Shown here one piece after another: positions 1 to 8,138 of a stretch of 64,000 nucleotides of DNA. The first letter of the stretch is position 1. Every line of letters begins with the position of its first letter. The DNA comes from Phycicoccus sonneratiae (GTDB lineage: Bacteria > Actinomycetota > Actinomycetes > Actinomycetales > Dermatophilaceae). Made by a program: the position numbers and the translations under genes. The notes beneath the pieces are model-generated. The model was not told the DNA's origin and did no database searches. It saw only the letters and a program-made list of their open reading frames with translations. Where the stretch lies: contig NZ_JAFDVD010000007.1 in NCBI RefSeq assembly GCF_016887965.1, forward strand, positions 62,001 through 126,000, given 5' to 3'.

Positions 1-251
1 TAGGTGCCGGGCCGGTCGCTGTCGCCGTGGCCGCGCAGGTCGACGGCGTGCGTCGCCCGGTCCTCGGCGAGCTCGGCGACGACCGGGTCCCAGTCGGCGG
101 CGGTGAGACCAGTCCCCGGCAGGAGGACGACCGGGCACGCAGGACCCGGTGTCGACGGCCGGCGCACGCGCCGGGACAGGTGCACGCGGCCTCCGACGTC
201 GACCCGCTCGATGCTCTCCACGCCCCCGACCCTGCGGCACGCGGCGGACAT
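1..251 (-). CDS. alpha/beta hydrolase, N-terminal part (cut by window edge)
   Basis: An open minus-strand frame starts at the ATG at 251 and runs off the left edge after 83 codons. The visible part has the start of an alpha/beta hydrolase fold: a strand with oxyanion-hole residues (VVLLPGTGLTAADW), then LAEDRATHAVDLRGHGDSDRPGT. The GHG-x-SD element typically follows the second core strand in esterases, haloperoxidase-like enzymes and MenH-like enzymes. The nucleophile elbow and the rest of the triad lie outside the window, so the substrate cannot be inferred. Codon use matches the flanking genes. Confidence 0.7.
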   Translation of the reverse strand, partial: MSAACRRVGGVESIERVDVGGRVHLSRRVRRPSTPGPACPVVLLPGTGLTAADWDPVVAELAEDRATHAVDLRGHGDSDRPGT

Positions 252-305
252 CGGCAAGGTTGTCCGCCGTGGGCGGAACTGCGCCCATCGGGGGAGGATG
301 ACCGG

Positions 306-593
306 ATGGACGACGAGGTCGAGGTCAGCGCGATGGCGATCAACGTGGCCGTGCCGGAACGCCTGCAGTGGACGGACTCCCGGCGCGGCGAGGAGTTCCT
401 GCTGACGACCCTCAACGTCCGGATGCTGCCCGACGGCACGCTGGCCGCGAAGGCCTACGGCCGCCCGACCGCCGGCGGCCGCGGTGCCTACACGTCCTTC
501 CGGCTGCCGGACTCCCCCGGGCTGGCCACCCTCGTCGAGGCCGCCGCCACCACGGCGGCGACGCGCTGGGCGGCCCACCGCGGCCTCGGATGA
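306..593 (+). CDS. hypothetical protein, 95 aa
   Basis: A short plus-strand gene encodes 95 residues. I chose the ATG at 306 because GGGGAGG lies just upstream (about 290-296); the frame stays open further upstream but overlaps the divergent hydrolase. The protein is soluble, with an amphipathic beginning (VAVPERLQWTDSRRGEEFLL), a beta-like centre and an alanine-rich helical C terminus ([16 protein letters not shown]). It has no signal peptide, membrane helix or cysteine pair. I do not recognise the family. It lies divergent from the truncated hydrolase and converges on an acetyltransferase. Confidence 0.55.
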   Translation: MDDEVEVSAMAINVAVPERLQWTDSRRGEEFLLTTLNVRMLPDGTLAAKAYGRPTAGGRGAYTSFRLPDSPGLATLVEAAATTAATRWAAHRGLG

Positions 594-642
594 CCCGCCC
601 GCTCCTGCACCGGCGCCGACCCGACCCCGATGGATCACGCCC

Positions 643-1137
643 TCAGCGGGCCGCGAGGCGGCGCTCGTACCAGCTCCCGGGCCGCCCCCCGACGTCGTCG
701 GGGTCGGCGGCCCCGACGCGCACGAACCCGGCCTTGACGAGCACCCGCTGCGAGGCGAGGTTCGCGTCGGAGGTGGCGGCGCGGAGCATCCGCACCCCGA
801 GGCCGGACGCCTCCCGGCAGAGCCGCTCGACCCCGGCCGTCGCGACACCCCGGCCGACGGCCGCCTCGGCGACCCGGTAGCCCACCTCCGCCGTGCCGTC
901 CGCGATGTCCCGCAGGTTGAACCGCCCCAGCACCGAGCCGTCGTCCGCGACGAGCAGGTAGAAGGCGCACACCCCGGCCTCCTGCTCGCCCAGCAGCTCG
1001 GCGTGCCGAGCCGCGAACTGCGCGAAGTACTCCTCGCCCCGGTCCGAGACGGAGCGGGCGAAGTACGAGCGGTTCGCCCGCTCGAAGGCGAGGACGGCCG
1101 GCGCGTGGTCGGCCCGCAGGCGTTCGAGCTCGGGCAT
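643..1137 (-). CDS. GNAT family N-acetyltransferase (RimJ/RimL type)
   Basis: This 164-residue protein has the GNAT layout. An N-terminal ELERLRADHAPAVLAFERAN segment is followed by the FYLLVADDGSVLGRFNLRDI strand pair, the acetyl-CoA loop EVGYRVAEAAVGRGVATAGV (motif A, about residues 85-104), and the ATSDANLASQRVLVKAGF segment that closes the fold. The last two elements are typical of RimJ/RimL enzymes, which acetylate protein N termini or small amines. The exact substrate is unknown. It is monocistronic; a TACAGT -10 hexamer ends six bases before the ATG. Confidence 0.85.
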   Translation of the reverse strand: MPELERLRADHAPAVLAFERANRSYFARSVSDRGEEYFAQFAARHAELLGEQEAGVCAFYLLVADDGSVLGRFNLRDIADGTAEVGYRVAEAAVGRGVATAGVERLCREASGLGVRMLRAATSDANLASQRVLVKAGFVRVGAADPDDVGGRPGSWYERRLAAR

Positions 1138-1143
1138 CCTCCG

Positions 1144-1149
1144 ACTGTA
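1144..1149 (-). promoter_or_regulatory. -10-like hexamer of the acetyltransferase gene
   Basis: Read on the minus strand this is TACAGT, six bases before the ATG at 1137. A transcript starting at the usual distance from it would begin at or near the start codon, implying a leaderless mRNA. No convincing -35 was seen. Confidence 0.4.
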
Positions 1150-1178
1150 GACAGCGGGCGCCGCCGGGCACCGCCGGT

Positions 1179-1184
1179 CAGAAT
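1179..1184 (+). promoter_or_regulatory. -10-like hexamer of the VOC protein gene
   Basis: CAGAAT ends six bases before the ATG at 1191 and no Shine-Dalgarno sequence lies between. This suggests leaderless transcription; no clear -35 was seen. Confidence 0.4.
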
Positions 1185-1190
1185 GGGACC

Positions 1191-1772
1191 ATGCCGGCGC
1201 CTCTCGTCATCCCGATGCTTCCCTGCGGGGACATCGACGAGGTCGCCGACCTGCTCACCGCGCTGGGCTTCACCGTGACCTACCGGCAGACCCGGCCCAA
1301 CCCGTTCGTCGCGCTGGAGGGACACGGGTTCCCGATCCAGTACTACGGGCTCGAGGGGCACGTCCCCGCGGCGTCGCACAGCACCTGCGGGGTCGTGGTC
1401 GAGGACACCGGCGCGATGTTCGAGACGCTGGCCGCCGCGCTGCGGGCGCGGTACGGCAGGCTGCCGGTGTCGGGCTTCCCCCGGATCACCCGCCCTCGGC
1501 CCCGCAAGAACGCGGGCGGCGTCTCCGGGTTCAGCCTGGTCGACCCCGCGGGCAACTGGATCCGGTTCTTCCAGGCCGGCGCCCCGGACCCGGCCGCCGA
1601 GTCGTCCCCGGTGCGCGAGAGCCTGATGGACGCCGTCGTGCTCGCCGACAGCAAGGACGACCCGCAGCAGGCGGCGAAGATCCTCAGGGGTGCCCTGCGG
1701 CGCGCCGACCCGTCCGACCCGGCCATCTCCGAGGCCCGCGACTTCCTCGCCGAGCTCGACGAGCGCACCTGA
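1191..1772 (+). CDS. VOC (glyoxalase/bleomycin-resistance-like) protein
   Basis: The 193-residue protein begins with the vicinal oxygen chelate pattern: VIPMLPCGDIDEVADLLTALGF, the usual first strand and helix. It later has FSLVDPAGNWIRFFQ, the conserved strand with a GNW turn that ends a VOC module at about residue 130. The last 60 residues form a separate helical tail (KDDPQQAAKILRGALRRADP, ISEARDFLAEL) that resembles a TPR-like hairpin. Such stand-alone proteins range from antibiotic-binding to dioxygenase-like functions; substrate and metal are unknown. It converges on the DUF1508 gene across a short hairpin. Confidence 0.75.
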   Translation: MPAPLVIPMLPCGDIDEVADLLTALGFTVTYRQTRPNPFVALEGHGFPIQYYGLEGHVPAASHSTCGVVVEDTGAMFETLAAALRARYGRLPVSGFPRITRPRPRKNAGGVSGFSLVDPAGNWIRFFQAGAPDPAAESSPVRESLMDAVVLADSKDDPQQAAKILRGALRRADPSDPAISEARDFLAELDERT

Positions 1773-1782
1773 CCGGCGACGA

Positions 1783-1803
1783 CCGGGCCTCGGCAGCGCC
1801 CGG
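1783..1803. terminator. hairpin between convergent genes
   Basis: CCGGGC at 1783-1788 pairs with GCCCGG at 1798-1803 across a 9-nt loop. It lies between the VOC stop (1772) and the DUF1508 stop (1809), where a bidirectional terminator would be useful. There is no T tract. Confidence 0.4.
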
Positions 1804-1808
1804 TGCCG

Positions 1809-1985
1809 TCACGTCTGGTCGTCGACCGGGGCGCCCGGTGCGTTCGCCTTGACGGAGTCGATCCCGTCGAGTGCCGCTCGCTTGGTCGTGTAGCGCTCGC
1901 TCGTGGCGATGATCTCGCCGTTGCCGGCCTTGAGGTTGAACATGAACTGGGTCCCGCTCTTCGTGAGGACGAACTTCGCGGCCAT
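1809..1985 (-). CDS. DUF1508 / YegP-like small protein
   Basis: A 58-residue protein starts at the ATG at 1985, preceded by a strong AGAAGGAG ribosome site. The sequence (AAKFVLTKSGTQFMFNLKA, then GNGEIIATSERYTTKRAAL) is a single DUF1508 repeat. This small alpha/beta fold has the signature FxLKAxNGExIxxSExYxxKxxAxxGIxSV. YegP-type proteins usually carry one or two repeats and have no established activity. A single copy is common in actinobacteria. The C terminus (ANAPGAPVDDQT) is probably flexible. Confidence 0.85.
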   Translation of the reverse strand: MAAKFVLTKSGTQFMFNLKAGNGEIIATSERYTTKRAALDGIDSVKANAPGAPVDDQT

Positions 1986-2143
1986 GGCGATCTCCTTCTG
2001 CCGACACCTCGACGGCTACTCACCTGACGAGGGGGGCGCCGGCTGATCTCGGGGTGACGACGGAGGTCCGCCGTCGCCGTGAGGAGGGCCGGGCGACGCC
2101 GCTGATACGAGCCGGCGTCCGTGGCGTCCCGGCCGGCGACACC

Positions 2144-3172
2144 TCAGCCGCCCGCGAGGTCGCGGTCGCGCTGCTCGATCCCCATCTCGCCGTACGGGTA
2201 GTCGGTGGACCCGAGGTCGCTGGCCTCGTCGAGCGCGGCCTCCTCCTCGGCGGTGAGGTCGAGGTCGACCGACCGCAGGTTGCTCCGCAGCTGCTCGGTC
2301 GTCCGGGCCCCGAGGATCGTCGAGGTCACCCCCGGACGGTTCGTGACCCACGAGAGCGCGACCTCGGCCATCGAGACCCCACGGGCCTCGGCGACCCGGT
2401 CGACGGCGTCGATGACCCGCCAGGTGCGGTCGCTCCCCCGCCGGTCGTAGGCCTCCATCCCCCGGTTCGGGTCGTCACCGAGGCGCGTGTCGCCGGTGGG
2501 CCGCTCGTCGCGCCGGTACTTGCCGGAGAGCCAGCCGCCGCCGAGCGGGCTCCAGGGGAGCATCCCCATGCCGGCGTCGAGCACCGCCGCCACGATCTCC
2601 CACTCGATCTCGCGGACGATGAGGCTGTACTGCGGCTGGAGCGTCACCGGCGGGCGCAGCCCCAGCGCGCGGGCGGTGTGCACCGCCTTGGTCAGCTGCC
2701 ACCCCGTGAAGTTCGAGAGGCCGTAGTACCGGATCTTGCCGGCCCGCACGAACCCGTCGAGCGTGCGCAGCGTCTCCTCGAGCGGGGTGTGGGCGTCGTA
2801 GGCGTGGGCCTGGTAGAGGTCGACGGAGTCGACGCCGAGCCGGCGCAGCGAGGCGTCGAGGGCGCGGGTCAGGTGTCGGGCCGACAGGCCGTTGCCGTTG
2901 GGTCCCCGGTCGGTGGCGAACCGGCCCTTGGTCGCGAGGACGACGCGCTCGGTGACCTCGCTCGGGCGGTCGGCCAGCCAGCGGCCGATGATCTCCTCGG
3001 ACGCGCCGCCGGAGTAGACGTCGGCGGTGTCGACGAGCGTTCCGCCGGCCTCGAGGAAGACGTCGAGCTGCTCGTGCGAGCCGGCCTCGTCGGTCTCGGT
3101 GCCGAAGGTCATCGTGCCGAGGCACAGCTCGGAGACGGCGCAGCCGCTGTGGCCGAGGGTTCGATAGCGCAT
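2144..3172 (-). CDS. aldo/keto reductase
   Basis: A 342-residue NADPH-dependent oxidoreductase of the AKR superfamily, (beta/alpha)8 barrel. I take the start as the ATG at 3172 (MRYRTLGHSG), because the upstream in-frame extension lacks homology and a TAGCCT -10-like sequence ends seven bases before this ATG. Catalytic residues are visible: Asp and Tyr in DTADVYSGGASEE, Lys in VVLATKG, His in YQAHAYD. The C-terminal GVTSTILGARTTEQLRSNL segment is the cofactor phosphate-binding part. The substrate is unknown; it resembles the general-purpose AKR11/12-like reductases of actinobacteria. Confidence 0.9.
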   Translation of the reverse strand: MRYRTLGHSGCAVSELCLGTMTFGTETDEAGSHEQLDVFLEAGGTLVDTADVYSGGASEEIIGRWLADRPSEVTERVVLATKGRFATDRGPNGNGLSARHLTRALDASLRRLGVDSVDLYQAHAYDAHTPLEETLRTLDGFVRAGKIRYYGLSNFTGWQLTKAVHTARALGLRPPVTLQPQYSLIVREIEWEIVAAVLDAGMGMLPWSPLGGGWLSGKYRRDERPTGDTRLGDDPNRGMEAYDRRGSDRTWRVIDAVDRVAEARGVSMAEVALSWVTNRPGVTSTILGARTTEQLRSNLRSVDLDLTAEEEAALDEASDLGSTDYPYGEMGIEQRDRDLAGG

Positions 3173-3179
3173 GTGCTCG

Positions 3180-3185
3180 AGGCTA
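3180..3185 (-). promoter_or_regulatory. -10-like hexamer of the aldo/keto reductase gene
   Basis: TAGCCT on the minus strand ends seven bases before the chosen ATG at 3172. It supports that start and a leaderless transcript. Confidence 0.4.
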
Positions 3186-3308
3186 ACCCGGGCGTCGATC
3201 GCGATGCGTCGCACCGGTGGCGGGGTTGTCGGCTCGTGACGCGGATGTATCCCCGTCCTGAGCCGGTTTCCGCGCCGTCCCGCTGACGGCGCGGGTTCTC
3301 CGGCTCGG

Positions 3309-4622
3309 TCAGTCCCCGAGGAGGTGGCCGACGTGGGCGTTGGTGAAGAGCCGGCCGGGGTCGAGGCGGTCGCGGACGGCGCGGTAGTCGTCGAAGCGGG
3401 GGTAGAGCGCCCGGAGCCGCTCGGCGCCGAGGGTGTGGACCTTGCCCCAGTGCGGACGCCCGTCGTGCTCGGCGACGATGGCCTCGAACGCCGCGAACAG
3501 CCGCCTGGGGTCCATCCGGTGGTACTGGTGCACCGCGACGTACGCGTTGTCGCGCTCGTACGCGGTCGAGAGCCAGACGTCGTCGGCGCCGATGAAGCGC
3601 ACCTCGACCGGGAAGGGCACCGGCTCGCCGGTGCGGTCGAACCAGGCGCGCAGCTCCTCGAGCACCGGGACGACCGACGCCCGGGGCACCGCGTACTCGG
3701 ACTCGACGAACCGCACCTCGCGCGAGGAGCAGAACACCTTCCACGAGTCGTCGGCGAACTCGCGGGCGCCGAGGACGTTGGCGCTCAACCGGTTCACCCG
3801 CTTCGTCGCCGCGGGCACCCGCGTCAGCACTCGGTTGACCCCCTCGTAGAGCCGGTTGGCGAGCAGGTCGTCGTCGAGCGTGCGCCGCCACGCCGGCAGC
3901 GGCCCCGGCCCCTCCCCCGGCCCGACCCGGTCGTTGCGCTTGAGGAGCACGCGGTCGGTGTGCGGGAACCAGTGCATGTCGACGTGGTCGTGAGCGTCGG
4001 CCAGCTCGTGGAGGCCCGCCAGCACCGCCGAGAACGACTCCCCGGACTCGCGCGCGTGCAGCCGGAAGGCCGGGACGCACTGGAGCTCGACCTCGACGAC
4101 CACCCCCAACGCTCCGAGCCCGACCCGCGCCGCCTCGAAGACGTCCGGCGACTCCTCGGCCGAGCAGCGCAGCACCGACCCGTCGGCCAGGACCAGCGTC
4201 AGCCCGCACACCGCCGCCGCGATGCCCTGCAGCCGCACGCCGGTGCCGTGCGTCCCGGTGGCGACGGCCCCGCTGATGGTCTGCCGGTCGATGTCGCCGA
4301 GGTTCGGCAGCGCGAGCCCGAGCGCCTGCAGTGCTGGGTTCAGCTGGTGCAGAGGCGTTCCCGCGGCGACGCGCACCCTCATCCGCTCGCGGTCGACCCC
4401 GAGCACGCCGCGCAGGCCGTCGATGCGCAGGAGGACGCCGTCGGTCGCCACCAGCGGCGTGAACGAGTGGCCGGTGCCGGCGACCCGCAGGCCCAGCCCC
4501 CGCTCGGCCGCCGTCCGCACCGCCCCGACGACACCCTCGGCCGTCGCCACGTCGGTGACGACGGCCGGGTGGGCCTCGACGTTGCCGCCCCAGTTCCGCC
4601 AGGTCGCGCCGTCGCTAGCCAA
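3309..4622 (-). CDS. D-arabinono-1,4-lactone oxidase family FAD protein
   Basis: A 437-residue FAD-linked oxidase of the aldonolactone oxidase family. The N-terminal FAD-binding domain includes VAGTGHSFTPL (His52 is at the position that in many relatives carries covalent FAD) and GDIDRQTISGAVATGTHGTG. The C-terminal ALO domain ends with HWGK at 391-394, the family signature near the flavin, and DPGRLFTNAHV. Relatives oxidise sugar lactones such as gulono- or arabinono-lactone. The start is TTG at 4622, with GGGAGG just upstream. It overlaps the preceding aldolase gene by 8 bp, so the two are probably translated together. Confidence 0.88.
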   Translation of the reverse strand: MASDGATWRNWGGNVEAHPAVVTDVATAEGVVGAVRTAAERGLGLRVAGTGHSFTPLVATDGVLLRIDGLRGVLGVDRERMRVRVAAGTPLHQLNPALQALGLALPNLGDIDRQTISGAVATGTHGTGVRLQGIAAAVCGLTLVLADGSVLRCSAEESPDVFEAARVGLGALGVVVEVELQCVPAFRLHARESGESFSAVLAGLHELADAHDHVDMHWFPHTDRVLLKRNDRVGPGEGPGPLPAWRRTLDDDLLANRLYEGVNRVLTRVPAATKRVNRLSANVLGAREFADDSWKVFCSSREVRFVESEYAVPRASVVPVLEELRAWFDRTGEPVPFPVEVRFIGADDVWLSTAYERDNAYVAVHQYHRMDPRRLFAAFEAIVAEHDGRPHWGKVHTLGAERLRALYPRFDDYRAVRDRLDPGRLFTNAHVGHLLGD

Positions 4623-5778
4623 AGTTCCTCCCCTCGCCGCGGTACGTCGGCACGGTGTCGACGAGCTCGCCGCCCCGGACGAGGTGCAGCCGGTCGAAGC
4701 GCTCGAGCAGCTCGCCGGCCTTGGCGCCGCGCATCCACACCCGGTCGCCGAGCCGCAGCCCGTCGACGTCGCCCGACACCGGGGTCTGCACCTCCCCGGC
4801 CGCCTCGCTCCTCAGCAGCGACCAGCCGCGGCGCACGGGCGCCGGCACGCGCGCCCACCCGGGCTCACCGCTCGCGACGTACCCGCCGCCGAACGCCGTG
4901 ACGAGCCCGCGCCCCGGCCGCCGGACGACGTCCAGCGCGTAGGCCATCGCCGGCCGGGGGGAGAAGTCGTCGTAGCCGTCGAACAGCGTGGAGGCGTACA
5001 GGCCCGACCCGGCCGCCAGCTCGGTGACGGCGTGGTCGCCGCCGAAGGTGTGCAGGCTCCCGGTGCCGCCGCCGTTGACGAACCGCACGTCCGCCTCGGT
5101 GCGCAGGGCCGAGACCACCGCCGCGCGGCGCTCGATCAGGTCGGCCACGGACCGCTTCTTGAGCACCCGCACCGGCGGGGAGTCGGGCAGCCCGGCGACC
5201 TGGGCGTCGTAGAACATCACCCCACGCACGTCGAGCCCGATCCCCAGCGCCGCCCGCACGACGGCCAGGGCCTCCGCCGGTGTGCGCGTGGGCGACCGCC
5301 GCACGCCGAGGTGCAGCCGCCCCACCCGTACCGAGGCGTCGACGTCGAGCGCCACGCCGAGTCCACGGACCCTGTCTCCCAGCACATCCCGCAGGAAGCG
5401 CACGTGCTCGACCGAGTCGACGGTGACCGTCACCTCGCGCCGCAGCTCGTCCGACGTCGCCACCTCCCGCAGCGCACCGACGTCCGTCGACGGGTAGGCC
5501 ACGTAGACGTCCCGCACCCCGGCGCCCGCCAGCCACACCGCCTCCGCGACCGCGTAGGCCATGACCCCCGCGAAGCCCGGCCGCGCCAGCACGTCGGCCA
5601 GCACCCACCGGCAGCGCAGCGACTTCGACGCCACCCGGATCGGACGACCCGCCGCCCGCCGCACGAGGTCGGCGGCGTTCGCCTCGTAGGCGTCGAGGTC
5701 GAGCACGACGAGCGGCGCCGGCAGGCCCGCCACGGCCGCGTGCCAGCCGGCGGTCACGGCGCCGGAGACGTGTTCCAC
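4615..5778 (-). CDS. PLP-dependent amino acid deaminase/aldolase (alanine racemase-like barrel)
   Basis: A 387-residue protein with the alanine-racemase-type PLP barrel, of the D-threonine aldolase/D-serine dehydratase-like group. The PLP lysine is probably Lys52 in RVASKSLRC, after the opening strand PLVVLDLDAYEAN. The phosphate-binding glycines lie in VNGGGTGSLHTF. The C-terminal domain contains the metal-site-like elements expected in this group (DVDGLRLGDRVWMRGAKAGE). Substrate unassigned. The start is GTG at 5778, six bases after a TAGGGT hexamer. It overlaps the lactone oxidase gene downstream and is divergent from an MFS transporter, so the three may form one small metabolic unit. Confidence 0.8.
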   Translation of the reverse strand: MEHVSGAVTAGWHAAVAGLPAPLVVLDLDAYEANAADLVRRAAGRPIRVASKSLRCRWVLADVLARPGFAGVMAYAVAEAVWLAGAGVRDVYVAYPSTDVGALREVATSDELRREVTVTVDSVEHVRFLRDVLGDRVRGLGVALDVDASVRVGRLHLGVRRSPTRTPAEALAVVRAALGIGLDVRGVMFYDAQVAGLPDSPPVRVLKKRSVADLIERRAAVVSALRTEADVRFVNGGGTGSLHTFGGDHAVTELAAGSGLYASTLFDGYDDFSPRPAMAYALDVVRRPGRGLVTAFGGGYVASGEPGWARVPAPVRRGWSLLRSEAAGEVQTPVSGDVDGLRLGDRVWMRGAKAGELLERFDRLHLVRGGELVDTVPTYRGEGRNFG

Positions 5779-5784
5779 GCCCCG

Positions 5785-5800
5785 ACCCTAGTGCGACGAT
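5785..5800. promoter_or_regulatory. back-to-back -10-like hexamers in a 28-bp divergent gap
   Basis: Minus-strand TAGGGT (5785-5790) ends six bases before the GTG at 5778. Plus-strand GACGAT (5795-5800) ends six bases before the GTG at 5807. Each promoter's upstream region would lie inside the other gene. Confidence 0.4.
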
Positions 5801-5806
5801 GGGCCG

Positions 5807-7126
5807 GTGACCGAGGACCTCGAGGAGTTCGTCGGGGACCGGAGCCGCGGCCCACGCACCCTCCCCCACCGCGCCTGGGTCGTCGCGGCGGTCACGCTCG
5901 CCGCGCTCGTCGCCGCAGCGGCCTTCCGCTCCTCGACCGGTGTCCTCCTGGAGCCCGTCGAGGACGAGTTCGGGTGGAGCCGCGCGACGACCTCCGGCGC
6001 GGTCAGCCTCAACCTCGTCCTCTACGGCCTGACGGCCCCGTTCGCCGCCGCCTTCATGGAGCGCTTCGGCGTGCGCCGCACCGTCGCCGTCGCCCTCGTC
6101 GTCGTCGGCCTCTCGAGCGCCGCCACCACCGTGATGACCGCCGCCTGGCAGCTCTGGCTGCTCTGGGGCGTCCTCATCGGCATCGGCACGGGCGCGATGG
6201 CCCTCGTGCTCGGCGCGGTCGTCGCCAACCGGTGGTTCGAGACGCATCGCGGGCTCGTCACCGGCCTCTTCTCCGCCGCCAACGCCACCGGGCAGCTCGT
6301 GTTCCTCCCGGTCATCGCACGCGCGGCCGACGGGCCCGGGTGGCGGTGGGCGGCCGGCATCGTCGCCGTCCTCGCCCTGCTCGTGGCGGTGCTCGTCGCG
6401 ATCGGCCTCGTCGACCACCCCCGCGAGCGCGGCCTGCTGCCCTACGGCGCCACGGCGCCCACACCACCCGCCGCCCCGTCGACGCTCTCCCCCGCCCGCC
6501 GGGCCCTCACCACCCTCGCCCGCGCCTCACGGTCGTGGCCGTTCTGGGCGCTCGTGCTGACCTTCTGGGTCTGCGGCTGGTCGACGAACGGCATCATCCA
6601 GACCCACTTCGTCCCCGCCGCGCACGACCACGGGATGCCGGCCACGACCGCCGCCGGGCTGCTCGCCGTCGTCGGCATCTTCGACATCGCCGGGACGGTC
6701 GGGTCGGGATGGCTCACCGACCGGGTCGACCCCCGGCTCCTGCTCGCCGGCTACTACCTCGGGCGCGGAGTCTCGCTGCTGGCGCTCGACGCCGTGCTCG
6801 CCCCGGGGGTCGAGCCGGGGATGTGGGTGTTCATCGTCTTCTACGGTCTCGACTGGGTGGCCACCGTGCCGCCGACGGTCGCGCTGTGCCGCACGCACTT
6901 CGGGCTCGAGGACTCCGGCGTCGTGTTCGGCTGGGTGTTCGCCTCGCACATGGTCGGCGCCGGAGTGGGGGCGAGCGTCGCCGGGTGGGTGCGCACCGCG
7001 CAGGGTGACTACCACTGGGCGTGGCTCGGGGCCGCGGTGCTCTGCTTCGCCGCCGTCGCCATCGCCCTGGCCATCCCGCGCACGACCGTGCGCGAGCAGG
7101 ACCCGGTGCTCACCCCACTCGGGTGA
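5807..7126 (+). CDS. MFS transporter
   Basis: A 439-residue major facilitator with about 12 predicted membrane helices. The first begins at about residue 20 (AWVVAAVTLAALVAAAAF) and a cytosolic loop separates the halves at about residues 205-235. The loop between helices 2 and 3 (MERFGVRRTV) matches the MFS A-motif region. The overall pattern is closest to oxalate/formate-antiporter-like and monocarboxylate MFS proteins. The GTG start at 5807 lacks a ribosome site but has a -10-like sequence six bases upstream. Its 3' end overlaps the convergent polyprenyl synthase gene by 17 bp. Substrate not inferable. Confidence 0.85.
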   Translation: MTEDLEEFVGDRSRGPRTLPHRAWVVAAVTLAALVAAAAFRSSTGVLLEPVEDEFGWSRATTSGAVSLNLVLYGLTAPFAAAFMERFGVRRTVAVALVVVGLSSAATTVMTAAWQLWLLWGVLIGIGTGAMALVLGAVVANRWFETHRGLVTGLFSAANATGQLVFLPVIARAADGPGWRWAAGIVAVLALLVAVLVAIGLVDHPRERGLLPYGATAPTPPAAPSTLSPARRALTTLARASRSWPFWALVLTFWVCGWSTNGIIQTHFVPAAHDHGMPATTAAGLLAVVGIFDIAGTVGSGWLTDRVDPRLLLAGYYLGRGVSLLALDAVLAPGVEPGMWVFIVFYGLDWVATVPPTVALCRTHFGLEDSGVVFGWVFASHMVGAGVGASVAGWVRTAQGDYHWAWLGAAVLCFAAVAIALAIPRTTVREQDPVLTPLG

Positions 7127-8138
7127 CGACTCCCGTGGCGAGGGCGTGCAGCGCGTCCCGGGCATCGCTGGCCGGCAGCGCGTCGAGCACCTGCTGGGCG
7201 CGGGTGGCGACGGCGAACGTGTGCTCGCGGGCCCGCTCCATCGCCGGGTGCGCCCGCAGCAGCGTCAGCGCCTCGTCGAGCTCGGCGTCGCCGGACAGGT
7301 CGCCGGTGAGCAGCGCCTGCAGCCGCGCGTCCGCGGGGTCGGTCGAGGCCAGCACGTACAGCACCGGCAGGGTCCGCTTGCCCTCGCGCAGGTCGGTGCC
7401 GGGGGTCTTGCCGGTCTCGTCGGCCTCGGAGGCGATGTCGATGAGGTCGTCGGCCAGCTGGAAGGCCATCCCGAGCCGCTCGCCGTACTCGCGCATCGTC
7501 TCGACGACCTGGGGCGAGCACCCGCCGAACATCGCGCCGTACCGGGCGGCCGTGGCGATGAGGACGCCGGTCTTGTCCTCGAGGACCCGCAGGTAGTACT
7601 CCACCGGGTCCTGGCCCTCGGGGCATGGCCGGTCGTCGCGGATCTGCCCGGCACACAGCCGGACGAAGGTCTGCGCCTGGATCTTCACGGCTTCGGGGCC
7701 GAGGTCGGCGACGATGTCGGAGGCCGTGCCGAAGAGCAGGTCGCCGACGAGGATCGCGGTCGAGTTGTCGTACAACGCGTTCGCCGACGGGGCACCGCGT
7801 CGTACGTCGGCCTCGTCCATGACGTCGTCGTGGTACAGCGACGCGAGGTGGGTCAGCTCGACCCCGGCCGCGGCGGCCACGACCGCCTCGGACGCCCCGT
7901 CGCCCAGCTCGGAGGCCAGCAGCGTGAGCAGCGGCCGGAACCGCTTGCCCCCGGCCGCCGTGAGGTGCGACGAGGCCTGCGCGATGAACGGGTCCTCGTG
8001 GTCGACCCGCGCCGCGATGAGCTCCTCGACCCGGGCGAGCCCGTCGGCGAGCCGCGCCCGCAGCTCGTCACCGGCCCCCGGCAGCGCGAGGACGGACGGC
8101 GTGCCGCGCTGCGCCGTGTCGCCGCCCACCCCGCTCAC
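7110..8138 (-). CDS. polyprenyl diphosphate synthase (menaquinone side chain)
   Basis: A 342-residue trans-isoprenyl diphosphate synthase. Both aspartate-rich motifs are present: DDVMD at 104-108, followed by RRG, and DDLID at 230-234. GGKRFRP (about 63-69) binds isopentenyl diphosphate. It would build the C35-C50 prenyl tail that MenA attaches to dihydroxynaphthoate. The residues before the first motif include A99, S100 and Y102 (HLASLYHDD), which bear on chain length. The start is GTG at 8138, overlapping the nuoN stop as GTGA, so synthesis is coupled to complex I expression. Mycobacterial GrcC is the likely counterpart. Confidence 0.92.
   Translation of the reverse strand: MSGVGGDTAQRGTPSVLALPGAGDELRARLADGLARVEELIAARVDHEDPFIAQASSHLTAAGGKRFRPLLTLLASELGDGASEAVVAAAAGVELTHLASLYHDDVMDEADVRRGAPSANALYDNSTAILVGDLLFGTASDIVADLGPEAVKIQAQTFVRLCAGQIRDDRPCPEGQDPVEYYLRVLEDKTGVLIATAARYGAMFGGCSPQVVETMREYGERLGMAFQLADDLIDIASEADETGKTPGTDLREGKRTLPVLYVLASTDPADARLQALLTGDLSGDAELDEALTLLRAHPAMERAREHTFAVATRAQQVLDALPASDARDALHALATGVVTRVG

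Noticed and set aside
4222-7008. A 928-codon plus-strand open frame opposite and across the lactone oxidase, aldolase and MFS genes
   Set aside because: It is Arg/Pro/His-rich shadow sequence of high-GC genes with no homology signature, and it covers three real genes with clear motifs.
7110-7126. Overlap of the convergent MFS and prenyl synthase genes as an annotation error
   Set aside because: Both C termini look normal (LTPLG; ATGVVTRVG), and a 17-bp tail overlap is common in compact genomes.
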